Below, piece by piece: positions 17,181 through 26,383 of a stretch of 64,000 nt of DNA. The stretch spans positions 1-64,000 of the forward strand of contig CAJTTA010000002.1 in the NCBI GenBank assembly GCA_910579305.1. The letters are read 5' to 3'. This DNA is from an uncultured Muribaculaceae bacterium. Lineage in GTDB: Bacteria > Bacteroidota > Bacteroidia > Bacteroidales > Muribaculaceae. A program made the translations under genes and the position numbers. The notes under the pieces were generated by a model. The model was not told the origin of the DNA, did not search any database, and saw nothing but the letters and a program-made list of their open reading frames with translations. Each line of letters opens with the position of its first letter. Positions within the stretch are counted from its first letter, which is position 1.

Positions 17181-19904
17181 ATGACACTTAAACAGATTCT
17201 TCCCATAAGCCTGATGGCGCTCGCTGCAGCGGGCGCGCAGGCAGTGCCCGCTTATCCGGGACTGATCACCACAACGCAACCCGACGGAACCTCTGTGTCT
17301 CTTAGACTCATGGGCGACGAGCATTTCTCCTGGGCCCGCAGTGCCGACGGCTTCACTCTTCTACGTGACGCCAAAGGCTACTGGACTGTAGCCAAGCCGG
17401 ATGCGTCCGGAATTCTCAAGCCTACTGACATGAAAGTCGCCGGCCACAGCGCCGCGGCTCAGGCTGCCACCCTCGGCGTAGCTCCTTTGCTGCCCATAAG
17501 CGAGAAGACGCGAGATGCTCTCTCTCCCATGAGATCGAAACAGAGCGACCTGCAGGTAGATTGCTCATTCCCCACTACGGGCCGACGCAAGCTCCTTATG
17601 CTGCTTGTGAATTTTGCTGACACTCGACCGACTTATTCCCAGTCGGATTTCGATGGCTTCATGAATGGCAACAACTGGGGCGGAGTAGGCTCTTTCCGAG
17701 ACTTTTATCTTGAAAACTCTTATGGAAAACTGGACATAAACACCACCGTGACCCGCTGGATCACGCTCCCCTCTCCCAAGAATGCCTATACCATAGACAA
17801 TGTGGGCGACATGATCAAATACGCCCTTGAAGAGATATCGGGCGAAATCAATCTTGGAGAATTTGACAATGACGGCGACGGCATAATCGACGGCCTGGCG
17901 ATAATCCACCAGGGCCCCGGCCAGGAAGCTACCGGCAGCACCGCAGATATATGGAGCCATTCATCCACCCTCTATGGCCTGAGTGTGGATGGCATGGAAG
18001 TGCGCCGATACACAATCCAGCCGGAGACATTCGGAACCTCTGCCAACATGAGCGCCATAGGCGTCATGTGTCATGAATTCGGCCATAACCTTGGCGCCCC
18101 AGACTTTTATGACACCGACTATGAGCAAAACGGAGGAGAATACGGCGGCACCGGCGTATGGGATCTGCTCGGATCGGGAGCATGGAACGGTGAGCATGGC
18201 GACCGTCCGGCCCATGTAAATATGTGGCAGAAAATAATGTTTGGATGGGTGACTCCCCAGCAGCTCAACGAAACTATGAGTGTGACGGATTTCGCCGATG
18301 CGACCTATAACGCTGCCGCATACCGGTTTGACACTACTGCAGCCGGCGATTACTTCATCCTTGAGAACCGACAGCAGACAGGCAACTTCAATTGCGCCCT
18401 GCCCGGCCACGGCTTGATAATAACACACGTCAATGAAGGGCTGATAGCCGCAAGCGTAGTGCCCAATACGGTGAATGCGGCTTTCCCTCAGGCATGCTAC
18501 ACAGTGGCGGCAAATGCCGATGCAGAGCCCTCTGCCACCCCCTCTTCATATGGCTATCCCAACAATGCCAATGCTCTATTCGGGGTAGAGAAAACGTCGT
18601 TTGGCGATGCTACCACTCCCTCATCCCATGCTGTGGACGGACGTTGCGCCTATAAGCGCCTTGACAACATTGCCGAGAACACCGATGGCTCCATGCGTTT
18701 TGACTTCGTAGTGGAAGAGGCTCCCGGCGCTCCGCGCAATCTTATTGCCGGGTTCTCTGACGCCGACGTGCATCTGTCATGGGAAGCTCCCGAAGACGCC
18801 GAAGGGCTGGAAAACTATAACGTGTTCCGCAACGGCACACTCATCGGAACCGTGACCGAGACCGAATATGTGGATGTAGCACCCTCCGTATCAGGCCGCA
18901 TCGAATATTATGTAGATGCCCGATACTCCGACGGTCTTGTATCTCCGCCTGTATATGCGGCAATCCGCATCCCGGCCGCCAAGGTCACCAAAGTGACCGG
19001 GGCCCAGCAGGAGCAGTCAGTGCGTCTCTCATGGGAAGTTGACCCCAACATCTCCCGCATGAAAGCGCCCGGCTCCGTATCCGACGACTACCAGCTGTGC
19101 GGCCTCGCCGGAGCCTCTATAGAATATGCTCATCGCTTCACTCCGGAGGAACTCACCGTCTATCAGGGCAACAAGATCCGCCGCATTGCATTTGTCCCCT
19201 ATTTCAGCCTGCAGGAATCCAAATACACAATAAAGGTATATGAGACTGATCCCGACGGCAGCAATGCAGAGCTGGTATCCTCACGCGAACTGAAAGAGCT
19301 CGGAACCGGAATATGGAATACTATCCTGCTCACAAAAGCTGTGGAAATCCTGCCCGGCAAAGGCTACATGATAGCAGTGGAGATGCAGCCGACAAACAAT
19401 GTAATCCAGGTGCTCACCGAGTATGACAATCTCCATGACGGATATGGCAATCTTGTGCGATACGACGGAGGAGACTGGACTACCGACAATCTTGCCGTAG
19501 GAAATTTCCTTCTCTATGCTGTGCTTGCCGATGTGCCGTCGGAAGGCCCTGCCGAGGTCACCGACAACACTGGCGATATTGACCCCGACCAGGATCTTTA
19601 TTTCCCCATCGGCTTCCGCGTCTATCGCAACGGACAATATGTAGGCGAGACTTCTTCCCGCGCGTATATAGACAGTCCTCTGCCCGATGACGGTAAATAT
19701 ACCTACACTGTGACCACTCTCTATAAAGGTGATAATGAAACTGCTCCCAGCAGCCCGATAGAGGTGACAATCACCAATAGCGGTGTGATGACCATAACCG
19801 GGTCGGAGACTCCGGATTCACCCCTCTATCGCCTCAACGGCACTCGCGCTCCCGCCGATACCAAGGGTATTCTCGTGCGTAAGGGGGAAAAGATTCTGAA
19901 ATAA
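17181..19904 (+). CDS. M6-family secreted zinc metalloprotease with fibronectin-like domains
   Basis: A 907-residue exported protease; signal peptide about 1-21 (ending GAQAV). Residues 28-80 form an M6-type propeptide start (TTQPDGTSVSLRLMGDE). The catalytic domain (about 135-480) has the zinc motif HEFGH at 298-302, followed by LGAPDFYD, and a calcium-type loop DNDGDGIIDG at 229-238. At least one fibronectin type III domain follows (about 513-600, PRNLIAGFSDADVHLSWEAP), with a second near 610 and another near the end. The last residues (RLNGTRAP...GILVRKGEKILK) match the short T9SS-like tail common in Bacteroidales. Relatives such as InhA degrade extracellular proteins; the substrate here is unknown. 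Its neighbours are two adhesin-like secreted proteins. Confidence 0.88.
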   Translation: MTLKQILPISLMALAAAGAQAVPAYPGLITTTQPDGTSVSLRLMGDEHFSWARSADGFTLLRDAKGYWTVAKPDASGILKPTDMKVAGHSAAAQAATLGVAPLLPISEKTRDALSPMRSKQSDLQVDCSFPTTGRRKLLMLLVNFADTRPTYSQSDFDGFMNGNNWGGVGSFRDFYLENSYGKLDINTTVTRWITLPSPKNAYTIDNVGDMIKYALEEISGEINLGEFDNDGDGIIDGLAIIHQGPGQEATGSTADIWSHSSTLYGLSVDGMEVRRYTIQPETFGTSANMSAIGVMCHEFGHNLGAPDFYDTDYEQNGGEYGGTGVWDLLGSGAWNGEHGDRPAHVNMWQKIMFGWVTPQQLNETMSVTDFADATYNAAAYRFDTTAAGDYFILENRQQTGNFNCALPGHGLIITHVNEGLIAASVVPNTVNAAFPQACYTVAANADAEPSATPSSYGYPNNANALFGVEKTSFGDATTPSSHAVDGRCAYKRLDNIAENTDGSMRFDFVVEEAPGAPRNLIAGFSDADVHLSWEAPEDAEGLENYNVFRNGTLIGTVTETEYVDVAPSVSGRIEYYVDARYSDGLVSPPVYAAIRIPAAKVTKVTGAQQEQSVRLSWEVDPNISRMKAPGSVSDDYQLCGLAGASIEYAHRFTPEELTVYQGNKIRRIAFVPYFSLQESKYTIKVYETDPDGSNAELVSSRELKELGTGIWNTILLTKAVEILPGKGYMIAVEMQPTNNVIQVLTEYDNLHDGYGNLVRYDGGDWTTDNLAVGNFLLYAVLADVPSEGPAEVTDNTGDIDPDQDLYFPIGFRVYRNGQYVGETSSRAYIDSPLPDDGKYTYTVTTLYKGDNETAPSSPIEVTITNSGVMTITGSETPDSPLYRLNGTRAPADTKGILVRKGEKILK

Positions 19905-19922
19905 TTCCTTAATACATATTAC

Positions 19923-19960
19923 CGATGCGTTGTCTTCTTGCGGAGTCAACGCATCGTTTT
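19923..19960 (+). terminator. Rho-independent terminator after the M6 protease
   Basis: A 10-bp perfect stem CGATGCGTTG / CAACGCATCG (19923-19932 and 19947-19956) with a 14-base loop, followed by TTTT, 18 bases after the stop codon. Confidence 0.85.
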
Positions 19961-20175
19961 ATTATATCGCTATATCCGGGCTATCGACATATATCCATAC
20001 CCTTCTCTACGCCGGCCTGCACGAAAGATGAATCGATGCGCACGTAAATGACAGAGACCACGATTGCATATGCCCGACAAGAACGGCTATGCAGCATGGC
20101 CGAAAGAAGACGCTGCCACAATCCTGCCTGCATGAATATGCCCATATGTCCACGCCACTCACCGCGGATACATGT
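19961..20175. other. Convergent intergenic stretch without recognisable features
   Basis: Together with its flanking terminators this is a 362-base gap between convergent genes. Short open frames of 60-70 codons exist on both strands but have no promoter, no recognisable protein pattern and no conserved motif. I see no RNA gene or repeat here. Confidence 0.5.
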
Positions 20176-20209
20176 AAAAAAAGGCCCCGTCATCCTATGG
20201 ATGCGGGGC
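20176..20209 (-). terminator. Rho-independent terminator of the TlpA-like gene
   Basis: On the minus strand a strong hairpin (GCCCCG/CGGGGC plus CATCC/GGATG arms with one bulged base) is followed by seven T (complement of A at 20176-20182). It lies about 57 bases beyond the thioredoxin-like gene stop at 20267. Confidence 0.88.
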
Positions 20210-20266
20210 GCAGAACGGTATAGAAAAGATTAGGGATTGTTCATGTTCATCTGCCGGGAGCGGGGA

Positions 20267-21349
20267 TTACTTAACAAGCTCCTTGAGCTTGGAGAAGAAT
20301 TCCGGATCCTCACCCACAGTGATATTGCGTATGATACCCTGAGGATCTATCACTACCTTGGTGGGAAAACCCTGCACGGCGTAACTCTCAAGGAGAGCGG
20401 TGCCGGCCGGCTGCTCAGTGTCATTATATAGATTCACCCAGGGTAGCGCATATTTGGCCACAGCCTCGCGCCAGCGCTCGGGAGTATCGCGGTTATCTAT
20501 GCCTATCACTTCTATCTTGCCGGCATAATCGCTATATGCGCTCTTCAGTTCAGGGAATCCCTTGATGCACCAGCGGCACCAAGCGCCCCAGAAATCGAGC
20601 ACCACCCATTTGCCTCTGAAATCGCTCAGGCTCACCTGCTTGCCTTCCAGATCAGGAAGAGTGAATGCCGGAGCCTCAAATGTACCATTCTGCATCTCAG
20701 CAATGCGTTTCTCAGCAGCGAGTTGCTTCTCCACGCCAGCCTTCTGCCTCTCCACCATGGGCATGAGAATCGAAGTGCGGGCCTCGGGAGAGAGAGAGGA
20801 ATATACTTCCATAAACTGCGGAGCATCAAGGTTAAGCATAGCATAAGTCACCGCAGGGCTACCGGGATTGGCGGCTATGAAGTCGGTGAATATCGCCTTA
20901 TATTTCTCCACAAGTTTCTCATATTGAGCCTGGGCTGCGGCCGGATCCGTGGCAGCAAGAGCCTGAAGCCCCATAGCCTCCGCCTCAATGGGGGCAGCAG
21001 CCATCGACAGAGTGTTGATGCCATCCATCAGCTCAGAGCCGCCATATGTAGCCGCGCCTTCGGCCGGTATGATTACCGTGAGTTCATCCTTGGGAGAAGC
21101 CGAATACACTGTGGCGATAGGAGCATTATCCTGCGAAATAATTATGCGTGCAGGCTCCAGCGACTGCGTCACGTAGGCCCCCTTGCCGCCTACAAGCGTC
21201 AGAGATGTCTGAGCCACTATAGAGTCCACACCTATAGGAGTCTCTGTCACGGAGAGCACCGCAGTGGGATTGGCCGGCATGCTCACATTGATGGCCGCAA
21301 CAGCCGGAAGCGCTGCAAGAAGCAGGGATGGTATAAGAAGTTTCTTCAT
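20267..21349 (-). CDS. TlpA/ResA-like thioredoxin-fold protein
   Basis: A 360-residue exported protein; the signal peptide is residues 1-19 (MKKLLIPSLLLAALPAVAA). Residues about 20-215 form an N-terminal beta-rich then helical region of the kind found in Bacteroidales TlpA proteins (DUF4369-like). The C-terminal AhpC/TSA-thioredoxin domain (about 222-360) has the active site WCRWC with C258 and C261, then the cis-Pro loop GFPTKVVIDPQG. Such proteins reduce disulfides in the periplasm or serve in redox maintenance of exported proteins. The ATG at 21349 is chosen over an upstream in-frame start because it opens the signal peptide. PBP1A is 90 bases upstream on the same strand; no separate promoter was seen. 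Confidence 0.88.
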   Translation of the reverse strand: MKKLLIPSLLLAALPAVAAINVSMPANPTAVLSVTETPIGVDSIVAQTSLTLVGGKGAYVTQSLEPARIIISQDNAPIATVYSASPKDELTVIIPAEGAATYGGSELMDGINTLSMAAAPIEAEAMGLQALAATDPAAAQAQYEKLVEKYKAIFTDFIAANPGSPAVTYAMLNLDAPQFMEVYSSLSPEARTSILMPMVERQKAGVEKQLAAEKRIAEMQNGTFEAPAFTLPDLEGKQVSLSDFRGKWVVLDFWGAWCRWCIKGFPELKSAYSDYAGKIEVIGIDNRDTPERWREAVAKYALPWVNLYNDTEQPAGTALLESYAVQGFPTKVVIDPQGIIRNITVGEDPEFFSKLKELVK

Positions 21350-21439
21350 TTCCGAATATTTAGAAATTGGTTTAGGTATACACATTAATAATGCTCAGAG
21401 CAATAGAAATGTTCGCAGTAAGGAGACTATTATATTGAC

Positions 21440-23899
21440 TCATTCAAGGGCACCTGCCACTATTTCCTCATCTCCCGGGTCTTCGGCAGGGCCGGCATCT
21501 CCTGAGCCGCCCATCGACCAGTAATCAGGCCCGTCGCATGGAGTGAAGTCTGCCGGGAACTCAAATTTGGCATCCTGAGTATACGGCAACTTACGGTCGG
21601 CATAAAGACGCTTCATATATGAGCCATATATGGGCAATGCAGCACGTGCACCCTGTCCATAGGCCATACTCAGGAAATGAATGAAGCGCTCTTCGCCGCC
21701 CACCCATATACCGGTGACAAGCTGAGGAGTGAAGCCCACAAACCACATGTCGGCATTATAGTTGGTTGTGCCGGTCTTGCCGCCCATCTCTGCTGTGATT
21801 CCATAGCGTCCGCGTATGGAAGAACCGGTGCCATGATCCACCACACTCATGAGCATTGTGATCATCTGCATGGCGGCGGTCTCGCTCATCACCTCAGTGC
21901 GGTGAGGCACAGCATTATATATTACATTGCCCTTTTCATCCTCAATGCGCGTCACCAGCACGGGAGTAGTGCGTATGCCTTTGCCGGGGAAAGCGGTGTA
22001 GGCACCCACAAGTTCAAGCACACTCACGTCATTGGGGCCGAGACACAGCGGCATAGTGGGCTCTATGAGGCCCGACAGGCCGAAGAGACGCATCTTATTG
22101 GCAAGATTCGCCGGCTGCAGGTCGGCAGTGAGACGAGCCGAAATCCAGTTATTGGAAGTGGTGAGCGCCCACTTGAGATCCACCATCTGGCCTGCACGTC
22201 CGCCCGAGGAAGAGCGTGGAGCCCAGCCTCCATAATTGGGTTGAGCGTTGAGCACAGTGGAGCAGGGTGTGTAATCCTGCTCCATGGCCAGAGTGTAGAG
22301 GAACGGCTTGGCCGTAGAGCCTATCTGACGACGTCCCTGCCCGGCCATATCATACTGGAAATAATTGTAATCCGGGCCCCCCACGTAAGCCTTCACATAA
22401 CCGCTGTGCGGATCCATGCTCACCATGCCTATGCGCAATATGGTCTTCATATACAGCATGGAATCGCGCGGAGTCATGGTCACGTCTTTTGATCCCGGCC
22501 GGTATTTGCCATCCTGCTTCACATAGGCAAACACGCGCATCTGCCTCGGAGTGTTGAAGGCCTGCTTTATTTCCTGCTCCGATGCCCCGGCCTCCTTCAT
22601 TGTGCGATAGCGTGCAGTGCTCTTTATGCCCTGCTCTATGAGACGGTTACGCTGGCTCACGGAGAGTTCGCGAGTGTCGGTGGAATATGGCATGCCTCGC
22701 TTCTCGGCAAAGAATGCAGGCTGAAGCACTCCGCCCATCTGTTCATACACTGCGGCCTCGGCAGCCTCCTGCATGCGAGTGTCTATCGTGGTGTAAATCT
22801 TCAGGCCATCCGTAAAGAGATCATATTTCTCTCCGTCAGGACGCGGATTCTTCTCAATCCAGCCGTAGAGAGGATCATCGGCCCAATAGAGAGAATCGGT
22901 ATTATATTTTCCGAGAGCGAGCTTATAGGCATAATCGGATTTGTATTTGGAGCGAGAAGGACGTTCCGGCTTGGAAGCACACATCACACGGCGTATCTCT
23001 TCACGCAGATATGTGGCACAAGTCTCGTTTCTCACCACATGATGATAATCAAGGCCCAGAGGCTGACTCTTGTATATATCGGCTTCGGCAGCCGAGAGGA
23101 ATCCGGCCTTTACCATCTGGTCGATCACAGTGTTGCGGCGTCCGAGCGTGCGGTCGGGATAGCGCAGCGGATTGAAGTAAGAAGGATTCTTGAGCATGCC
23201 TATGAGCATTGCAGCCTGAGGCACGTCAAGCTGGCTCGGAAGCTTATTGAAATATACTGCCGCGGCAGTCTTTATCCCCACCGCATTGTTGAGGAAGTCA
23301 AAGCGGTTGAGATACATCTTTATCAGCTCCTCCTTCGTGTAAACCCTCTCAAGCTTTATAGCTATCATCCACTCTATGGGCTTCTGCAGCATTCGCTTGA
23401 ATCCACGCATGTTACGCTTGGAGTAAAGGATCTTGGCAAGCTGCTGGGTTATTGTGGAGGCGCCGCCCGAACTGCGGTCGCCCATAAGCACGGTCTTGAC
23501 TCCGGTGCGGCCAAGCGCCATGAAGTCGATGCCGGAATGCTCGCGGAAGCGCACATCCTCAGTAGCTATGAGAGCATGTATGACATTGGGGGAAATCTGC
23601 GAATACTCTACATTCTCCCTGTTGGCATTCGACTCGTAATAGCGTCCCAGCTCGGTAGAGCCGTCGGAAGCATAGAGAATCGATGCAAAGTTATCATGGG
23701 GATCCTCAAGCTCATCAATGGGTGGCATATAGCCTATCACTCCGTTATATATGAGCAACAGGAGAAGAAACACTATCGTGCCGAGAGAAAGAAAGCTCAC
23801 CCAAAGCCAGGTGACAATCTTGCGTGACCTACGGGCGCGGGCCAGCCCGGCATCCTCGGGCACCTGCGCATCTGTATAATATCTTGATCTGCGAGCCAT
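21440..23899 (-). CDS. Bifunctional class A penicillin-binding protein (PBP1A)
   Basis: An 819-residue peptidoglycan synthase. A basic N-terminal tail and one membrane anchor (about 28-52) precede the GT51 transglycosylase domain, with EDVRFREHSGID around 113 and the GGASTITQQLAK block. The transpeptidase domain has the catalytic Ser of GSTAKPF near 528 and the KTGTTNY motif near 706. It polymerises glycan strands and cross-links stems at the outer face of the inner membrane. Length and motif order are those of Bacteroidetes MrcA/PonA proteins. The start MARRSRYY at 23899 is preferred over an ATG nine bases upstream. A -7 element lies about 25 bases upstream, so it has its own promoter although the rRNA methyltransferase gene lies upstream on the same strand. 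Confidence 0.93.
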   Translation of the reverse strand: MARRSRYYTDAQVPEDAGLARARRSRKIVTWLWVSFLSLGTIVFLLLLLIYNGVIGYMPPIDELEDPHDNFASILYASDGSTELGRYYESNANRENVEYSQISPNVIHALIATEDVRFREHSGIDFMALGRTGVKTVLMGDRSSGGASTITQQLAKILYSKRNMRGFKRMLQKPIEWMIAIKLERVYTKEELIKMYLNRFDFLNNAVGIKTAAAVYFNKLPSQLDVPQAAMLIGMLKNPSYFNPLRYPDRTLGRRNTVIDQMVKAGFLSAAEADIYKSQPLGLDYHHVVRNETCATYLREEIRRVMCASKPERPSRSKYKSDYAYKLALGKYNTDSLYWADDPLYGWIEKNPRPDGEKYDLFTDGLKIYTTIDTRMQEAAEAAVYEQMGGVLQPAFFAEKRGMPYSTDTRELSVSQRNRLIEQGIKSTARYRTMKEAGASEQEIKQAFNTPRQMRVFAYVKQDGKYRPGSKDVTMTPRDSMLYMKTILRIGMVSMDPHSGYVKAYVGGPDYNYFQYDMAGQGRRQIGSTAKPFLYTLAMEQDYTPCSTVLNAQPNYGGWAPRSSSGGRAGQMVDLKWALTTSNNWISARLTADLQPANLANKMRLFGLSGLIEPTMPLCLGPNDVSVLELVGAYTAFPGKGIRTTPVLVTRIEDEKGNVIYNAVPHRTEVMSETAAMQMITMLMSVVDHGTGSSIRGRYGITAEMGGKTGTTNYNADMWFVGFTPQLVTGIWVGGEERFIHFLSMAYGQGARAALPIYGSYMKRLYADRKLPYTQDAKFEFPADFTPCDGPDYWSMGGSGDAGPAEDPGDEEIVAGALE

Positions 23900-23923
23900 A
23901 ATCATCAAAAATCAATGAATCTA

Positions 23924-23931
23924 CAAAGTTA
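23924..23931 (-). promoter_or_regulatory. Likely -7 element for the PBP1A gene
   Basis: TAACTTTG on the minus strand, 24 bases from the PBP1A start. No convincing TTTG at the right spacing, so the -33 element is weak or absent. Confidence 0.5.
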
Positions 23932-23987
23932 GCAAAATTTTGCGATAAATGCGCATTCTCATTTAATGTACACTTTATTTCGATGGC

Positions 23988-25358
23988 TCACAGGTGTCGT
24001 ATGCGCCAGAACGACGGATAAAGATTATTGGAGCGATTACCTAAATTTTTCATAAAGCCCAGCGGCATACCGGCATATGACGCAAGCACATATCCCCTGG
24101 GAATCCCTGCAGGAAGAGTGACAGCTTCTTTACGCAGATAATCAAGCGCCTGCCTCTCATCAAGCTCTACACTCGGGAAAGCCTCCCGGTTAAGAATCCT
24201 GCTCAGAGCAAGAGCATGAGAAGGTATCATGTCCTTGCCCTTTTCCACAGCAAGAGGAAGGCCTGCATGAATTACCCTGGTGCAGGACTCTATCTTATGT
24301 AATAATTGAATATGCTCCGAAGGGAACACAATCCATTCTCCCTCGGAATTGCGTCGGAATTCAAAGTCATCGGTCGAATCAATCCACGCTCGCAGGCAAT
24401 CAGGCACAGTGACTTTGTTTTTCGTATGTCTTTTTCCTGATGACTTGTGCTTCCCCTCAGCCTCATACTTGCCGGATTTACGCAAGACCGACATGAAGAG
24501 GCCCTCACCTCTCGTGATGTGCGGCATGAAGCGCAACGCATGCACTCCGGATACGCGCGAAGAGCCTATGCCCCATTCCTGCGGCAGCTCCACCGCGATG
24601 CTCCGGGCAGCGTATTCTTCCATGATGCTCTCTACACGTCGCTCGTTCTCTTCAAGGTTGAAAGTGCAGGTAGCATATATCATATAGCCTCCCGGACGCA
24701 GTGACGGCCACAGGTTATCCACTATTTCCCGCTGCAACTCCGAGCACTGTCTTACCAGCCCGGGCGACCACTGCTCTCTTGCGGCGTTATCCTTGCGCAT
24801 CATTCCCTCACCGGAGCATGGGGCGTCTACAAGCACTATGTCGAATGCCTCCTTAAGCGAGCCCAGGCCTGCCGTGTCTCCCTGCGTCACCACCACATGC
24901 GGGGAGCCCCACTTCTGCACATTTTCCGCAAGCACTGAAGCCCGCCTGGAGTCATACTCGTTGCTTATCATAAGACTGCCCTCAGGCAAGACATCTATTG
25001 CGGCCGTGGTCTTCCCTCCCGGAGCGGCACAAGCGTCAAGCATGCGCACAGGGCCGGGCAGTTCCGCAACAAGTGCCGAGACAACACGGGCTATGATCAT
25101 AGACGAGGGATCCTGCACGTAAAAGGCGCCGGCATGCAGCTGTGGCATAAGCGTGAAGGAGGGACGTGTGGCAAGACGCCGTGACATGCCATGCCACTCC
25201 ACCGGCTCGCCGGCAAGCTCCGGCGGCAAGTCACAAAGCTTGGCGGGATTAAGCCGCACTGCCACTGTAGGCTCTTCTTCAAGCGCACGGCACAGCCTCT
25301 CGGCTTCTTCAGGGCCGAGGGCGAGGCGCATCTCTTCGATAAATCCGGTAGGAATCAT
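23988..25358 (-). CDS. RsmF/NOL1-Nop2-Sun-type rRNA m5C methyltransferase
   Basis: A 456-residue SAM-dependent RNA cytosine-5 methyltransferase. An N-terminal RsmF-like domain (1-100) is followed by the Rossmann fold: DACAAPGGKT (about 107-116) for SAM, VDAPCSGEGMMRKD with the release cysteine, and IYATCTFNLEENE with the catalytic TC motif cysteine. A C-terminal PUA-like RsmF domain fills about 330-456. By family it modifies 16S rRNA; the exact position is not readable. It is the last gene of the parC-DUF3316-S41-rsmF chain, with its ATG overlapping the S41 stop by four bases. Confidence 0.9.
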   Translation of the reverse strand: MIPTGFIEEMRLALGPEEAERLCRALEEEPTVAVRLNPAKLCDLPPELAGEPVEWHGMSRRLATRPSFTLMPQLHAGAFYVQDPSSMIIARVVSALVAELPGPVRMLDACAAPGGKTTAAIDVLPEGSLMISNEYDSRRASVLAENVQKWGSPHVVVTQGDTAGLGSLKEAFDIVLVDAPCSGEGMMRKDNAAREQWSPGLVRQCSELQREIVDNLWPSLRPGGYMIYATCTFNLEENERRVESIMEEYAARSIAVELPQEWGIGSSRVSGVHALRFMPHITRGEGLFMSVLRKSGKYEAEGKHKSSGKRHTKNKVTVPDCLRAWIDSTDDFEFRRNSEGEWIVFPSEHIQLLHKIESCTRVIHAGLPLAVEKGKDMIPSHALALSRILNREAFPSVELDERQALDYLRKEAVTLPAGIPRGYVLASYAGMPLGFMKNLGNRSNNLYPSFWRIRHL

Positions 25359-26383
25359 ATGGTATCCATATAAGTAAGTGCGAAATCGAGTATATTGTCA
25401 CGTCCGGCAGCAAGTTCCTCGGCCGGGCTATGCACCTCGCATCCCTCCGAGGGGTCTATGCCACCTTCCACTGAATGGCCGGCAGCATCGGTCATGGGGC
25501 ATGCACTGAAGCGCACATTCCAGCCATTGGGCAGCCCGGCGGAGAATGGGAGCCCGGCTCCGCCGCCGGTGCGTGCGCCTATTATCTTCACCTGAGGCAG
25601 CGCCTTCATGGCCATCACAAAGTCATTGGCGGCAGAGTAACACGAGCGGTTGGTGAGCACTACCACGGGTTTGCTCCAGCTCACCTGTCCCGCCGGCGCA
25701 GGTGAATAAGTCACGGGATATGGCGCGGAAAAATCATTATGCCCCGGGCCGGTCTTGTGACGGATATATCCCACCGTGCATGGCTCGGCGATGAAACGCC
25801 GCACGAGCGTCTCGGCCGACGTGAGCAGGCCTCCGCCATTATCTCGTATATCTATAATGAGGCCCCTGCAATCAGTAAACGAGGCAAGGACATAGCTCAG
25901 ATTGGTCTCTCCTATCGAGACGGAGAAAGAGGGGCAATAGATATACCCCGCCTTGCGGCCTGAAGGTGTGGTGAGTGTCTTGTAGCTCAATCCGGAAGTG
26001 GATGAATAGTCGAATCCGAGATAATGCTCTTGCAAGGTGCGGAGATTGAAATCCTGAGGATAGTCGCTCCACCAGTTGCGGTAATAGAATGTATCGAAAC
26101 CCGATGACAGATTCACATGCCCGTCTCTGAGTGTGGCAAGCATCTCGGCACAGATGTCAAACAACTCACGCTGAGTCGTGGCCGGAGTGATGCGGCTGCG
26201 GTATTCCGCCACAACAGAAGGCCAGTCCACTCCCTTCTCATCAAGATAACAATAGTGCTTGTCGATGATTGAGCTCAAGGCATCGAAATTGCCGAGAGCA
26301 TCATCATTCCACTCTTCATATGGGTGACACGCCACGAGGCCCAGACAAAGCGGCAGGAGACTTGTGTATAGGGATAGCTTCAT
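25355..26383 (-). CDS. S41-family peptidase lipoprotein (C-terminal processing protease-like)
   Basis: A 342-residue lipoprotein with signal sequence and lipobox LGLVAC (Cys19). The N-terminal helical region contains WPSVVAEYRSRI and an RDGHVNL block typical of S41 tricorn-like proteases. The protease core has GLIIDIRDNGGG (about 195-206), then the catalytic serine in NRSCYSAANDF with a lysine a few residues on, and IGARTGGGAG. No PDZ domain is obvious, so it belongs to the shorter S41 group. It should cleave proteins in the periplasm or at the outer membrane. Both its start and stop overlap the neighbours by four bases, which fixes the start at 26383. Confidence 0.88.
   Translation of the reverse strand: MKLSLYTSLLPLCLGLVACHPYEEWNDDALGNFDALSSIIDKHYCYLDEKGVDWPSVVAEYRSRITPATTQRELFDICAEMLATLRDGHVNLSSGFDTFYYRNWWSDYPQDFNLRTLQEHYLGFDYSSTSGLSYKTLTTPSGRKAGYIYCPSFSVSIGETNLSYVLASFTDCRGLIIDIRDNGGGLLTSAETLVRRFIAEPCTVGYIRHKTGPGHNDFSAPYPVTYSPAPAGQVSWSKPVVVLTNRSCYSAANDFVMAMKALPQVKIIGARTGGGAGLPFSAGLPNGWNVRFSACPMTDAAGHSVEGGIDPSEGCEVHSPAEELAAGRDNILDFALTYMDTI

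Noticed and set aside
19981..20233. Two short open frames of 61 and 70 codons in the convergent gap
   Set aside because: They overlap each other on opposite strands, one runs through the terminator hairpin, and neither has a start signal or family pattern.
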